In this document: positions 1-7,550 of the stretch, piece by piece | Numbering within the stretch: position 1 is the first letter of the stretch | Layout of the letters: every line of letters begins with the position of its first letter | Source of the DNA: Bacteroidales bacterium GP2 | Lineage (GTDB): Bacteria; Bacteroidota; Bacteroidia; Bacteroidales; Muribaculaceae | Direction of reading: 5' to 3' | Assembly: GCA_001701115.1 (NCBI GenBank) | Contig: DAAJ01000129.1 | Span: 1 to 12,619 of the forward strand | DNA length: 12,619 nt | Translations under genes and position numbers: made by a program | The notes under the pieces: model-generated | The model's database searches: none | Seen by the model: the letters and a program-made list of their open reading frames with translations, nothing else | Told to the model about the DNA's origin: nothing

Positions 1-28
1 ACGCTCTAACCAACTGAGCTATCCCGCC
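1..28 (-). tRNA. tRNA gene, 5' part only (cut by window edge)
   Basis: Read on the minus strand from base 28, the sequence starts with a 7-base acceptor strand GGCGGGA, then TA, a D-stem GCTC, the D-loop AGTTGGTTA, and the closing GAGC strand followed by G and T. This is the canonical first 28 nt of a tRNA. The anticodon lies beyond the window edge, so the amino acid cannot be named. A Bacteroidota-type promoter lies just upstream, at 59-90 on the same strand. Confidence 0.93.
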
Positions 29-58
29 GAAAATTATGTGTGGTTTCAAAACCGAGTG

Positions 59-90
59 CAAAGTTAAGGAGTATTGATGAATTAAGCAAA
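59..90 (-). promoter_or_regulatory. Promoter of the minus-strand tRNA
   Basis: On the minus strand TTTG (90-87) is followed after 20 nt by TAACTTTG (66-59). This matches the Bacteroidota primary sigma factor consensus of a TTTG -33 element, 19-21 nt, then a TAnnTTTG -7 element. The expected start of transcription is near base 52, about 24 nt before the tRNA 5' end. It is the best-formed promoter in the window. Confidence 0.8.
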
Positions 91-185
91 TATTTTGTGT
101 AAAAATTAATCAAGCAGAACTAAACCGCTGATAATCTGATAAATCAACTATTAAACTCCTCTGTAATTAAAACAACGGTCATAAA

Positions 186-220
186 TTGACAGAAATATCA
201 CACATATTTATATACATCTG
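186..220 (+). promoter_or_regulatory. Possible promoter region of the porin gene
   Basis: The 276-bp AT-rich gap between the tRNA and the porin holds no gene. The best Bacteroidota-like -7 match on the plus strand is TACATCTG at 213-220 (one mismatch to TAnnTTTG). The same segment also shows TTGACA (186-191), 17 nt, then TATATA (209-214), an E. coli-style sigma-70 pattern that may be chance in AT-rich DNA. An AAATAT/ATATTT inverted repeat (193-198, 204-209) overlaps it. If TACATCTG is the -7 element, the leader is about 80 nt. Confidence 0.35.
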
Positions 221-304
221 CCCCAAACAGCACCCTTCCTTAAACTAATCATAGTTAATAAGTGTTGTAATGACATTAATTCATAACCAAATACTGATTA
301 TCTT

Positions 305-1582
305 ATGAAGAAAACAATTGCCGGAGCGGTACTTATTGCATTTCTGGGGTTAACCCAGCAGGTGTATGCGCAGCGCGATACCCGCCATTTTGAAAAAGGA
401 GTGGTATCTGTGACAAACAACGACACAGTAAATGCGTCAATCGTTGAACAACATTTTAAAAACAACGCGCCATCCTCCCCGAAGGACAATGGTCTGCCTC
501 GATTTGCCATTGTCGGGAAAGACCATAAGTTTTATATGGGCATAGGTGCCCAGTTCCTCGGCGAAGCGGTCTATGATTTCGGCGATGAGATGAGCTCCCC
601 TATCCTTTTCACCCCTTCTGCAATAACTCCGGCAACTCCCGGCAACGGCAGTTCGCTCGGATTCGGCTGGCAAACATCTTCACTTTATCTTAATATTCTT
701 GCCATGCCCGGAACCAACAACCAGATAGGACTTTTCTTCAAGGCTAATTTTACCGGGAACAACAATACACTCCATGTAAAGCATTTCTATGCAAAGTATC
801 GCGGATTACTTGTCGGTAAAACAACGAGCTTGTTCACCGATGCCGCCGCTGAGCCTATGACAATAGACTATGAAGGACCTAACGGTTATCCGTTCCTTTC
901 GGTATTCACTGCTTCATGGACACAGAATTTTACAAAAAATTTCTCAGGGGCAATCGCCATAGAGTCTACCACAACGGCAATGACGACCAACAGCAGCACC
1001 GAGCAGGTTAACCAACGCATACCGGTGATTCCGCTGTATTTGCAATATGCATGGGACAATGGAGCTTCGCATGCAAGACTTTCAGGTATTGTTAGACCGA
1101 TGCAGTACCGCAACCTTGAAAAAGAGCAGAACAAGGTGCTTCCAGGACTCGGAGTGCAACTCTCCGGAATGACAAAGGTTGTTGGACCGCTAAGCTTTAA
1201 TTACAATATCGCTTATGGAAAAGGAATATCCACATACCTCCAGGATGACAACGGTCTAAACCTTGACGCTGTGCCTACCACCGAGAAAGGCAAACTGGAG
1301 ATGGTAAAAAATCTCGGTGTAACCGCCGGATTGAGTTATAATTTCAATTCAAAGGTTTCCACCAACCTCGTTTACAGCCATCTTACAAACTGGCTGCCTG
1401 GCAATGCCGCTCCAGAAAGCAATACATACAGGTACGGCGATTATGTTGCAGCAAACATAATGTACAATATCAACCGTTTTGTTGGCGCAGGAATAGAATA
1501 TGATTACGGACGCCGCAAAGATTTTGCAGGACAACAACTCCACACAAACCGAATCCAGGTGCAGATGTCCGTTACATTCTAA
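305..1582 (+). CDS. DcaP-like outer-membrane porin
   Basis: This 425-residue protein is probably an outer-membrane beta-barrel porin of the DcaP-like type, letting small anionic solutes pass. Residues 1-22 are a Sec signal peptide (MKKT, hydrophobic core, VYA), with cleavage expected before Q23. A polar N-terminal stretch (about 24-60) precedes alternating amphipathic strands with aromatic girdle residues. The stretch around 155-195, with HFYAKYRGLLVGKTTSLF and then IDYEGPNG, resembles the conserved DcaP segment of a strand leading to 'G-T-S-F-D' and 'P-E-T-I-D-F-G-P-G'. The protein ends in VTF, with the terminal phenylalanine expected of a BAM substrate. The start ATG is chosen because the signal peptide begins there. 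It stands alone and ends 32 bp from the convergent long operon. The family call rests on pattern memory; 'outer-membrane barrel' is firmer than 'DcaP'. Confidence 0.75.
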   Translation: MKKTIAGAVLIAFLGLTQQVYAQRDTRHFEKGVVSVTNNDTVNASIVEQHFKNNAPSSPKDNGLPRFAIVGKDHKFYMGIGAQFLGEAVYDFGDEMSSPILFTPSAITPATPGNGSSLGFGWQTSSLYLNILAMPGTNNQIGLFFKANFTGNNNTLHVKHFYAKYRGLLVGKTTSLFTDAAAEPMTIDYEGPNGYPFLSVFTASWTQNFTKNFSGAIAIESTTTAMTTNSSTEQVNQRIPVIPLYLQYAWDNGASHARLSGIVRPMQYRNLEKEQNKVLPGLGVQLSGMTKVVGPLSFNYNIAYGKGISTYLQDDNGLNLDAVPTTEKGKLEMVKNLGVTAGLSYNFNSKVSTNLVYSHLTNWLPGNAAPESNTYRYGDYVAANIMYNINRFVGAGIEYDYGRRKDFAGQQLHTNRIQVQMSVTF

Positions 1583-1614
1583 AGAAATTTATAGTTGGTA
1601 CGGTAATCCAGCTC

Positions 1615-1803
1615 TTAGTGGCAACCACATGAGCCGGATTTATTTTTCCCATGGCAACTGTCTGCCAGCGGGCATCCTCCACAACCTGTGCTGCATTTAT
1701 CGCGCATTTTCTTGCGTGAACGAATGCGATTGATGATATAACCGACACATATTGCAAGGACAATGACCACTCCGGTCATCTGTATCCAGTCATTTGCTGT
1801 CAT
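1615..1803 (-). CDS. Small Cys-rich single-pass membrane protein (FeoB-associated-like)
   Basis: This 62-residue protein has one N-terminal membrane helix (about residues 9-27), a basic stop-transfer stretch (RIRSRKK, 27-32), and a cytoplasmic-looking tail with six cysteines (C37, C41, C44, C50, C59, C61) and H51 and H62. The layout matches the FeoB-associated Cys-rich membrane proteins, which are thought to aid iron uptake or bind metal. Its ATG overlaps the Nudix stop codon as ATGA, so translation is probably coupled. This overlap and the ordered topology argue that the gene is real despite its size. No feoB is visible here, so a link to iron is only family inference; a metal or Fe-S binding membrane protein of unknown role is equally possible. 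It is the last gene of the operon and converges on the porin gene. Confidence 0.72.
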   Translation of the reverse strand: MTANDWIQMTGVVIVLAICVGYIINRIRSRKKMRDKCSTGCGGCPLADSCHGKNKSGSCGCH

Positions 1804-2327
1804 ATCTTCTCCTTTATTAATGGAAGAATGGTGCGAAGCTCCATTTCAAGATTTGGAGTAAGTATGTTCTTACCGAAAGCCGCCTCGATTTCGTCCGGCG
1901 ACCAAAAACGAGCCTCATCAACTTCATCGGTAGCAGGTGTCGGGGAAAATTCCTCTGGATGCACCTTAATATAATATGTGTTTACAAGTTCACGCTCAAC
2001 CGGGCTGGTAAAAACATAGCTTTTCAGCAATTCCGCTTTACTTGCATCTATACCCAGTTCTTCAGAAGCCTCACGCATGAGGGCATCCCCGACACATTCT
2101 CCCAAATCAATATGTCCTCCAACAGCCGTGTCCCATTTGCCAGGCTGTATGTCCTTGTTCATGGACCGTTTCTGAAGATATACGCTTCCATCCGGGGCAA
2201 CAACATGAAGGTGCACGACCGGATGCAACAACATGGAGCCACTATGGCATTCAGTTCTCGTTGCGCTTCCAATAATATTACCGGCTTCATCCACTACCGG
2301 GAACAATTCATCAGGATTATGCTTCAC
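1800..2327 (-). CDS. Nudix hydrolase, YfcD/IPP-isomerase-like
   Basis: This 175-residue protein carries a complete Nudix box at residues 71-93 (G71, E77, R85, E86, E89, E90, G92, I93), which binds divalent metal and cleaves nucleoside diphosphates linked to another group. The N-terminal part, with FPVVDEAGNIIG, then LHPVVHLHVV, LQKRS and PGKWDTAVGGH, is the pattern of the YfcD branch that also resembles isopentenyl-diphosphate isomerase. The substrate cannot be told from sequence. The start is a GTG at 2325-2327, overlapping the end of topB by 11 nt; no nearer in-frame ATG gives the full domain. It overlaps the following small membrane-protein gene as ATGA. With MazG in the same transcript, nucleotide-pool housekeeping is plausible. 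Confidence 0.9.
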   Translation of the reverse strand: MKHNPDELFPVVDEAGNIIGSATRTECHSGSMLLHPVVHLHVVAPDGSVYLQKRSMNKDIQPGKWDTAVGGHIDLGECVGDALMREASEELGIDASKAELLKSYVFTSPVERELVNTYYIKVHPEEFSPTPATDEVDEARFWSPDEIEAAFGKNILTPNLEMELRTILPLIKEKI

Positions 2328-4374
2328 TTGGCTGGTTCTTAAATTTTTTCTTAATAAGTTTTGCTAAAGCTGCAGGAGTAAGGTCCGGCGAATAGTCCTC
2401 AAAGGGCAACCTCATGCCACAGCCCTCCCGGAAACATGAGCAACCATAAGCCTGCTTGCCTTTTAGAACATGACCTTTGCCGCATACGGGGCAAGGGATT
2501 GCTTCAAGTGATTTTATTGGAGGGCGACGAGTTTTTTTAGGCGCAGTATCGTCCTCTTTAGCCGGTTTGCCTTTCTTCTCCGGTGCAGCTTCTATTTCAA
2601 TTCTTGATGAGGTGTTGTCGGACAACACATTGACAACAATTGAACTAATCATTTCCTTTAACTCCGCAACAAATTCAGCAGCAGAGAAATCGCCTCTTTC
2701 AATGCGCCTGAGCTTGTTTTCCCAAATGCCGGTCAGTTCCGCACTCTTAAGCAAATGGTCCTTAATTGTGGCAATAAGATCAATTCCTGCCTGAGTCGGC
2801 AATATGTTTTTACGCTCTCGCCTCAGGTAATTGCGTTTGAAAAGAGTTTCAATGATTGCCGCTCTGGTGGAAGGGCGACCTATGCCATTTTCTTTCAACG
2901 CTTCGCGTAAGGTTTCATCATCAACAAGTTTTCCAGCACTCTCCATTGCCCTCAGAAGAGTACCTTCGGTGTAGTGTTTGGGAGGCTGCGTTGTTTTTTT
3001 CTGCAGCGAAGGCATGTGAGGTCCCGATTCGCCGACAGTAAACACCGGAAGGGTAGTATCCTCCTCCCCTCCTTTTGAATCCTCCTGCTCCGGAATAAGG
3101 ATCGCCCTCCACCCGGGTGAAGTTATCACCTTGCCACTGGTTTTAAATCCGACATCCCCTACCTTAGCCTCAACTGTTGTTGTTTCAAACAGGCAATCAG
3201 GATAGAATGCAGCTATAAAACGCATAGCAATGAGATGATACATCTTTTTTTCATCCCCGGAAAGTACTGTGGGAGATTCCCCGGTAGGGATAATTGCATG
3301 GTGGTCTGTAACTTTAGAGCTATCAAACACCTTTTTGCTCTTCGGCAACTTCTTTGCAAGCACCGGAGCGGTCATATTGGCATAAGGCGTCATCCTTTTC
3401 AGAATGTCCGGTACCTTATTATATATGTCATCGCTAAGATATGTGGTGTCTACGCGCGGATAAGTGGTAACTTTCTTTTCATAAAGCGTCTGGATAAGGC
3501 GAAGCGTTTCGTCCGCAGTCCATCCCCAGCGTTTGTTGCATTCCACTTGCAGCGATGTCAGGTCGAAAAGCCTCGGGGGAGCCTCACGACCGCTTTTCTG
3601 CTTTATATCTGTTATTTCAAGTGGCTTTGAAACAATCTCCTCAATAGCCTTCTGTGCCTGCTCTTCATTTTTGAACCGTCCTTCGGTAGCATTGAAAGTG
3701 GTATCACGGTACACTGTCTTGAGTTCCCAATAATCTTCCGGCTTAAACTCAGTTATCTCCATAAACCTACGCACAATCAATGCAAGGGTAGGAGTCTGTA
3801 CGCGACCGATTGATAGCACTCCACCTCCGGGAGAATATTTAAGAGAGTACAGCCTGGTAGCATTAAGACCTAATATCCAGTCACCTATGGCACGGGATAA
3901 ACCGGCATAATAAAGGTTGTCATAATCGCTCTGCGGTTGCAGATGCCTGAATCCCTCACGGATTGCATCATCAGTAAGGGAAGAAATCCAGAGCCTGTAA
4001 ACAGGGCATTTCACTCCAGCTTTCTGCATTACCCAACGCTGTATCAACTCACCCTCCTGCCCGGCATCACCACAGTTCACAACCTCATCGGCATGTTCAA
4101 CCAGATTCTTTATTACTGAAAACTGCCGTTTTATGCTTGCCTGGTCAATCAATTTGATTCCAAACTTATCAGGAATCATAGGGAGAGCGCCGAGCGACCA
4201 CCTTTTCCACAAATCGGTATAATCGGCTGGCTCCTTAAGGGTGCATAAATGACCGAAAGTCCAGGTGACTCTGACATCCGGACCTTCGTAGTAGCCGTCA
4301 CGCTTATCTGGCGCGCCAATTATAGCGGCTATGTCACGCGCAACGCTTGGTTTCTCAGTAATGCAAACCCTCAC
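2317..4374 (-). CDS. topB: DNA topoisomerase III
   Basis: This is a 685-residue type IA topoisomerase that relaxes and decatenates DNA by cutting one strand through a tyrosine. The TOPRIM domain is at about 1-135, with E7 in ITEKPSVAR and the acidic loop D103-A-G-Q-E107-G-E109. SIGRVQTPTLALIV (188-201) is the conserved nucleotide-binding arch motif. The catalytic tyrosine is Y305 in TTYPRVDTTYL. GIGRPSTRAAIIETL (498-512) is the family signature. A lysine-rich linker (about 595-622) leads to a C-terminal zinc-ribbon (C628, C631, C645, C647, C652). The second aspartate of the usual DxDxE loop is glycine (DAGQE), as I recall for many topoisomerase III proteins of this branch. The start is GTG and overlaps the upstream stop as GTGA. 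No relaxase or conjugation gene is nearby, so it looks like a chromosomal housekeeping copy. Confidence 0.96.
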   Translation of the reverse strand: MRVCITEKPSVARDIAAIIGAPDKRDGYYEGPDVRVTWTFGHLCTLKEPADYTDLWKRWSLGALPMIPDKFGIKLIDQASIKRQFSVIKNLVEHADEVVNCGDAGQEGELIQRWVMQKAGVKCPVYRLWISSLTDDAIREGFRHLQPQSDYDNLYYAGLSRAIGDWILGLNATRLYSLKYSPGGGVLSIGRVQTPTLALIVRRFMEITEFKPEDYWELKTVYRDTTFNATEGRFKNEEQAQKAIEEIVSKPLEITDIKQKSGREAPPRLFDLTSLQVECNKRWGWTADETLRLIQTLYEKKVTTYPRVDTTYLSDDIYNKVPDILKRMTPYANMTAPVLAKKLPKSKKVFDSSKVTDHHAIIPTGESPTVLSGDEKKMYHLIAMRFIAAFYPDCLFETTTVEAKVGDVGFKTSGKVITSPGWRAILIPEQEDSKGGEEDTTLPVFTVGESGPHMPSLQKKTTQPPKHYTEGTLLRAMESAGKLVDDETLREALKENGIGRPSTRAAIIETLFKRNYLRRERKNILPTQAGIDLIATIKDHLLKSAELTGIWENKLRRIERGDFSAAEFVAELKEMISSIVVNVLSDNTSSRIEIEAAPEKKGKPAKEDDTAPKKTRRPPIKSLEAIPCPVCGKGHVLKGKQAYGCSCFREGCGMRLPFEDYSPDLTPAALAKLIKKKFKNQPSEA

Positions 4375-4811
4375 CTGCGTTTAGCTTTCCGTTTCACGTC
4401 ATGCGCAGGGGCAACGTCAACAATCCATGTCGAAGTGCCACGGGGAGTAATAACCTCCATCTCTACCGAGGAGCGGAATTTCATCGCCGGGAAATCTATT
4501 TCCACGGGAATAATCCCGTCATCCTCCCACTGGAACCACCGCTTCATATCAACTCCGTCAATATCATCGGCAATTGCCTTGGAAGCACGGAGCTGAACAG
4601 CATCAATGCGGTTGGACGTGTGGGGTGTTCCCACAAGTTTGCCATACACCCTTGTGAGGTCGGCACGGAAATCAATGCTGTCGCATCTGAATTCGAGGGA
4701 GCCGTTGCAACGGGTTGCTTTAGCATGGTTGCTTCGCGCCTCTGCCATAAAACATCCGACGGAGGAGAAGATGCACAGGATTAGAAATATTTTAAACAGA
4801 CTTTGCTTCAT
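4371..4811 (-). CDS. Small secreted protein of unknown function
   Basis: I do not recognise this family. The ATG at 4809-4811 gives 146 residues and starts directly with a signal peptide (MKQSLFKIFLILCIFSS). An in-frame ATG at 4835 would add eight polar residues in front and is less likely. Cleavage fits signal peptidase I after AEA (residue 25); a lipoprotein with C20 is possible, but the preceding residues (S-V-G) make a weak lipobox. The mature part is about 120 residues, beta-rich in appearance, with two cysteines (C35, C43) that could form a disulfide, the stretch TRVYGKLVGTPHTSNRID, an acidic Trp-rich patch (WFQWEDD) and a basic C-terminus (KRKAKRR). The start overlaps mazG by 20 nt and the stop overlaps topB as GTGA. 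Sitting downstream of dsbD, it could be a periplasmic thiol client, but that is inference. Confidence 0.75.
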   Translation of the reverse strand: MKQSLFKIFLILCIFSSVGCFMAEARSNHAKATRCNGSLEFRCDSIDFRADLTRVYGKLVGTPHTSNRIDAVQLRASKAIADDIDGVDMKRWFQWEDDGIIPVEIDFPAMKFRSSVEMEVITPRGTSTWIVDVAPAHDVKRKAKRR

Positions 4812-5571
4812 TCCAGAGTTTATCCATTTGTTCAAGGGTCATATCTTTTAGGGATTGACCGCTCTCCTTCGCCTTTCTTTCAATGTAATTGAAGCGGGAG
4901 ATAAATTTACGGTTTGTCCTTTCAAGGGCATTTTCAGGATTAATGCCATAAAGGCGCGCCACATTGATGATGCTGAAAAGAAGATCACCCATCTCCCCTT
5001 CCATTGCATCTTTATCCATACCCTCTATTTCCGCCGCCAATTCTCCAGTCTCCTCCATGACTTTGTTCCAGGCATCCTTGGGTTCGGTCCAGTCAAATCC
5101 GACATTTGCAGCTTTTTCCTGAATGCGGAACGCCTTTATTATTGCAGGAAGCGCATCCGGAACTCCGGCAAGAACCGTACGGTTGCCGCCCTTCTCCTTA
5201 AGCTTTATCTGTTCCCAGTTTTGCGACACCTCCCCTGCTGTTGCCGCAGAAGCGTCCCCAAACACATGAGGATGGCGGAATATCAGCTTTGAATTAAGCG
5301 CTTCAGCAACTTCGCCTATGTCAAAGCTGCCTTTCTCCTCGCCGATTTTGGAGTAGAAAAGCACATGGAGCAAAACATCGCCAAGCTCTTTCTTTATATT
5401 TTCATCATCCTCTTTTTTAAGGGCATCGCAAAGCTCATACACCTCTTCTACCGTATTGGTGCGCAGGCTTTCATTGGTCTGCTTGGCATCCCAGGGGCAT
5501 TTTACCCTCAGGATGTCAAGCGTCTCAATGACTTTGCGTAAGGACTCCGCTTTTTCTTCTGATGTATGCAT
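4792..5571 (-). CDS. mazG: Nucleoside triphosphate pyrophosphohydrolase MazG
   Basis: This 259-residue protein matches the usual length of two-domain MazG, which hydrolyses (d)NTPs to NMP and pyrophosphate and so removes non-canonical nucleotides. CPWD (25-28) is the family start signature. The first MazG domain has E42, E43, E46 and the helix with E62 and D65. KLIFRHPHVFG (95-105) is the conserved linker motif. The second, catalytically dominant domain has E173, E174, E177 and E193 and D196. All acidic metal ligands are present. The ATG overlaps the dsbD stop codon by one base (TAATG), so it is likely reinitiated from dsbD translation. The E. coli pairing with mazEF is absent here. Confidence 0.96.
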   Translation of the reverse strand: MHTSEEKAESLRKVIETLDILRVKCPWDAKQTNESLRTNTVEEVYELCDALKKEDDENIKKELGDVLLHVLFYSKIGEEKGSFDIGEVAEALNSKLIFRHPHVFGDASAATAGEVSQNWEQIKLKEKGGNRTVLAGVPDALPAIIKAFRIQEKAANVGFDWTEPKDAWNKVMEETGELAAEIEGMDKDAMEGEMGDLLFSIINVARLYGINPENALERTNRKFISRFNYIERKAKESGQSLKDMTLEQMDKLWNEAKSV

Positions 5572-7550
5572 TATTGTTTATCAGTGTACTGTTTCACTCC
5601 CAGTTCAAGCCAATTGCCAAATTTCTCCACATTTTCATCATAATAGTAAGGAGCAGCAAGAGCATTGCCGGAATTATCAAGCATCACATAGTAAGGCTGT
5701 GAATTTGCGGCGAATTTGGAGCGCTGGAGATAGCTCCACTTCTCGCCAACGGTCGTAAGTTTCACATCCTTGCCGTTCTCTTTTACCACTACCGGTGTTT
5801 CAAGCGCCTTCTTGTCATCAACCATCAGCTTGATGAGAACGAAATCTTTTTTGATTATATCGCTTATGACTTCGGTGTCAAACACGGCGCCCTCCATCTT
5901 ACGGCAGTTTACACAGCCATAACCAGAGAAATCAATCAGCACAGGACGACCGGATTCTGCTGCATATCGCATCCCTTCGTCGAAATCATCAAATTCCTTG
6001 AACTGACCGCCAGCATAAAGGTTGAAGTCCTGAGTATACAACGGCGGGACAAAAGCACTTACGCTCTTAAGAGGCGCACCCCAGAGACCGGGCACAAGGT
6101 AAACTGCAAAACTGAAAGATACCAAAGCCATGAAGAACCTGCCGATGGACACATATTCAAGAGGTGAATCATGGCTGAAACGTATTTTGCCGAGAAGATA
6201 CATTCCAAGCAGGATGAATATAACCACCCAAAGCGATACAAACACCTCACGGTCAAGAATACCCCAGCCGTAGGCAAGGTCTGCAACAGAAAGGAATTTT
6301 AGCGAAAGGGCAAGCTCAAGGAAGCCGAGCACAACTTTCACTGAGTTAAGCCAACCGCCAGAACGGGGCATCTCCTTAAGCCACGAGGGGAAGATTGCAA
6401 AGAGGGTGAAAGGTATTGCAAGAGCAAGAGCAAATGCTCCCATGCCTATTGCGGGACCGGTGATGTCACCCACCGAAGCAGCTTCAACAAGCAAGGTGCC
6501 GATAATCGGACCCGTGCATGAGAATGACACAAGCACGAGGGTAAATGCCATGAAGAATATGCTTATCATCCCGGTGGTTTTCTCCGCCTTGCTGTCCACT
6601 CCGTTGCTCCATTTTGAGGGGAGCTTTATGTCAAAAGCACCGAAGAAAGAGATTGCAAATACAACCAGAAGGAGGAAGAAAATAAGGTTGAACACCGCAT
6701 TTGTTGCAAGGTCATTCAGCTTGCTTGCTCCAAAAATAAGAGTAATTGCAAGACCAAGCACAAGGTAAATAACAATAATGCCTGCACCGTAAATCATCGC
6801 ATCCCTAACGGATTTGCCCTTAGAGCCGTTCTTTTTGAGGAAGAAGCTGACAGTAAGAGGAATCATCGGCCACACGCAGGGGGTTAGCAACGCAATAAGA
6901 CCGCCAACAAAGCCCCATAGAAAGATGTACCACCATGAAGAATCAGCTATGGAATGAGCTCCCTGCTCCCCTTCAGGGAATGTTACCGGTGCCCACCAAC
7001 CGCTCTCGTCTGCGATAGACGGTGCTGAAACCTGTGCCGGTACATCATTGCCTGATGTTTCAACGGCTGGCGCAGCGACATATCCTGGAGAACTTACCTC
7101 AAAAGCTTCACGGCTCGGCGGAATGCAGCTGCCGTCGTTACAACCCTGGAATGTGATAACGCCGGAGACGCTATACCCTTTGTTACCGGTAAGCTGGAAT
7201 TTCTGTACAAGTTTAACATCTTTCTCCCACCAGTTTAGAGTAAGGTGAAAGACCATATCGACCTTTTCAGTAGGTGCTATAGATGGCGTAAGCTCACCGA
7301 TGAGCTTCATGCCTTCAACATTCTCAAATACAATTGAAGTAGCTTTAGGACCACCTTCCGGCAAACTAAGCCCGTAAAGGTGCCACCCATCTTCAATGGT
7401 TGCGGCAAAAACGATCTCGCCCTCCTTGTCTGAAGTCATTGATGAAGTGACATTCCATACAATAGGCGAAACAATCTGCGCACCGGCAAATCCCGCCCCT
7501 GCAAGCAGAAGCGCGCACCATATAATCAATCTACGCATAACCGGTATCAT
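5571..7550 (-). CDS. dsbD: Thiol:disulfide interchange protein DsbD
   Basis: This 659-residue three-module reductase carries electrons from cytosolic thioredoxin across the inner membrane to periplasmic disulfide proteins. A signal peptide (about 1-24) leads to the DsbD-alpha domain (about 30-155), whose active cysteines are C137 and C142 in GCNDGSCIPP. The membrane module (about 205-490, eight or so helices) carries the redox pair C225 (TPCVWPMIP) and C345 (SFSCTGP). The C-terminal thioredoxin-like gamma domain has C546-V-N-C549 and the cis-proline at P619. All six redox cysteines are present, so the enzyme should work. ATG at 7550 overlaps the upstream stop as ATGA; Met5 (7538) is an alternative start. 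The preceding gene codes for a second copy of the alpha domain. Confidence 0.95.
   Translation of the reverse strand: MIPVMRRLIIWCALLLAGAGFAGAQIVSPIVWNVTSSMTSDKEGEIVFAATIEDGWHLYGLSLPEGGPKATSIVFENVEGMKLIGELTPSIAPTEKVDMVFHLTLNWWEKDVKLVQKFQLTGNKGYSVSGVITFQGCNDGSCIPPSREAFEVSSPGYVAAPAVETSGNDVPAQVSAPSIADESGWWAPVTFPEGEQGAHSIADSSWWYIFLWGFVGGLIALLTPCVWPMIPLTVSFFLKKNGSKGKSVRDAMIYGAGIIVIYLVLGLAITLIFGASKLNDLATNAVFNLIFFLLLVVFAISFFGAFDIKLPSKWSNGVDSKAEKTTGMISIFFMAFTLVLVSFSCTGPIIGTLLVEAASVGDITGPAIGMGAFALALAIPFTLFAIFPSWLKEMPRSGGWLNSVKVVLGFLELALSLKFLSVADLAYGWGILDREVFVSLWVVIFILLGMYLLGKIRFSHDSPLEYVSIGRFFMALVSFSFAVYLVPGLWGAPLKSVSAFVPPLYTQDFNLYAGGQFKEFDDFDEGMRYAAESGRPVLIDFSGYGCVNCRKMEGAVFDTEVISDIIKKDFVLIKLMVDDKKALETPVVVKENGKDVKLTTVGEKWSYLQRSKFAANSQPYYVMLDNSGNALAAPYYYDENVEKFGNWLELGVKQYTDKQ

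Noticed and set aside
1500..1763. Frames of 63-77 residues around the porin/operon convergence
   Set aside because: They span the end of the porin gene or lie in the wrong frame of the Cys-rich protein gene; the 62-residue Cys-rich frame with its ATGA coupling explains the region better.
2317..4374. topB as a sign of a conjugative element
   Set aside because: TopB is common on conjugative transposons of this phylum, but no relaxase, tra gene, integrase or attachment site is seen and the gene sits inside a housekeeping-type operon.
4812..4835. Earlier ATG (4835) for the small secreted protein
   Set aside because: It adds eight polar residues ahead of the signal peptide and deepens the overlap with mazG; ATG 4811 begins the signal peptide directly.
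4249..5758. Plus-strand frames of 81-145 residues opposite topB, the secreted protein and mazG
   Set aside because: They are antisense shadows of strongly supported genes and show no domain or start context.
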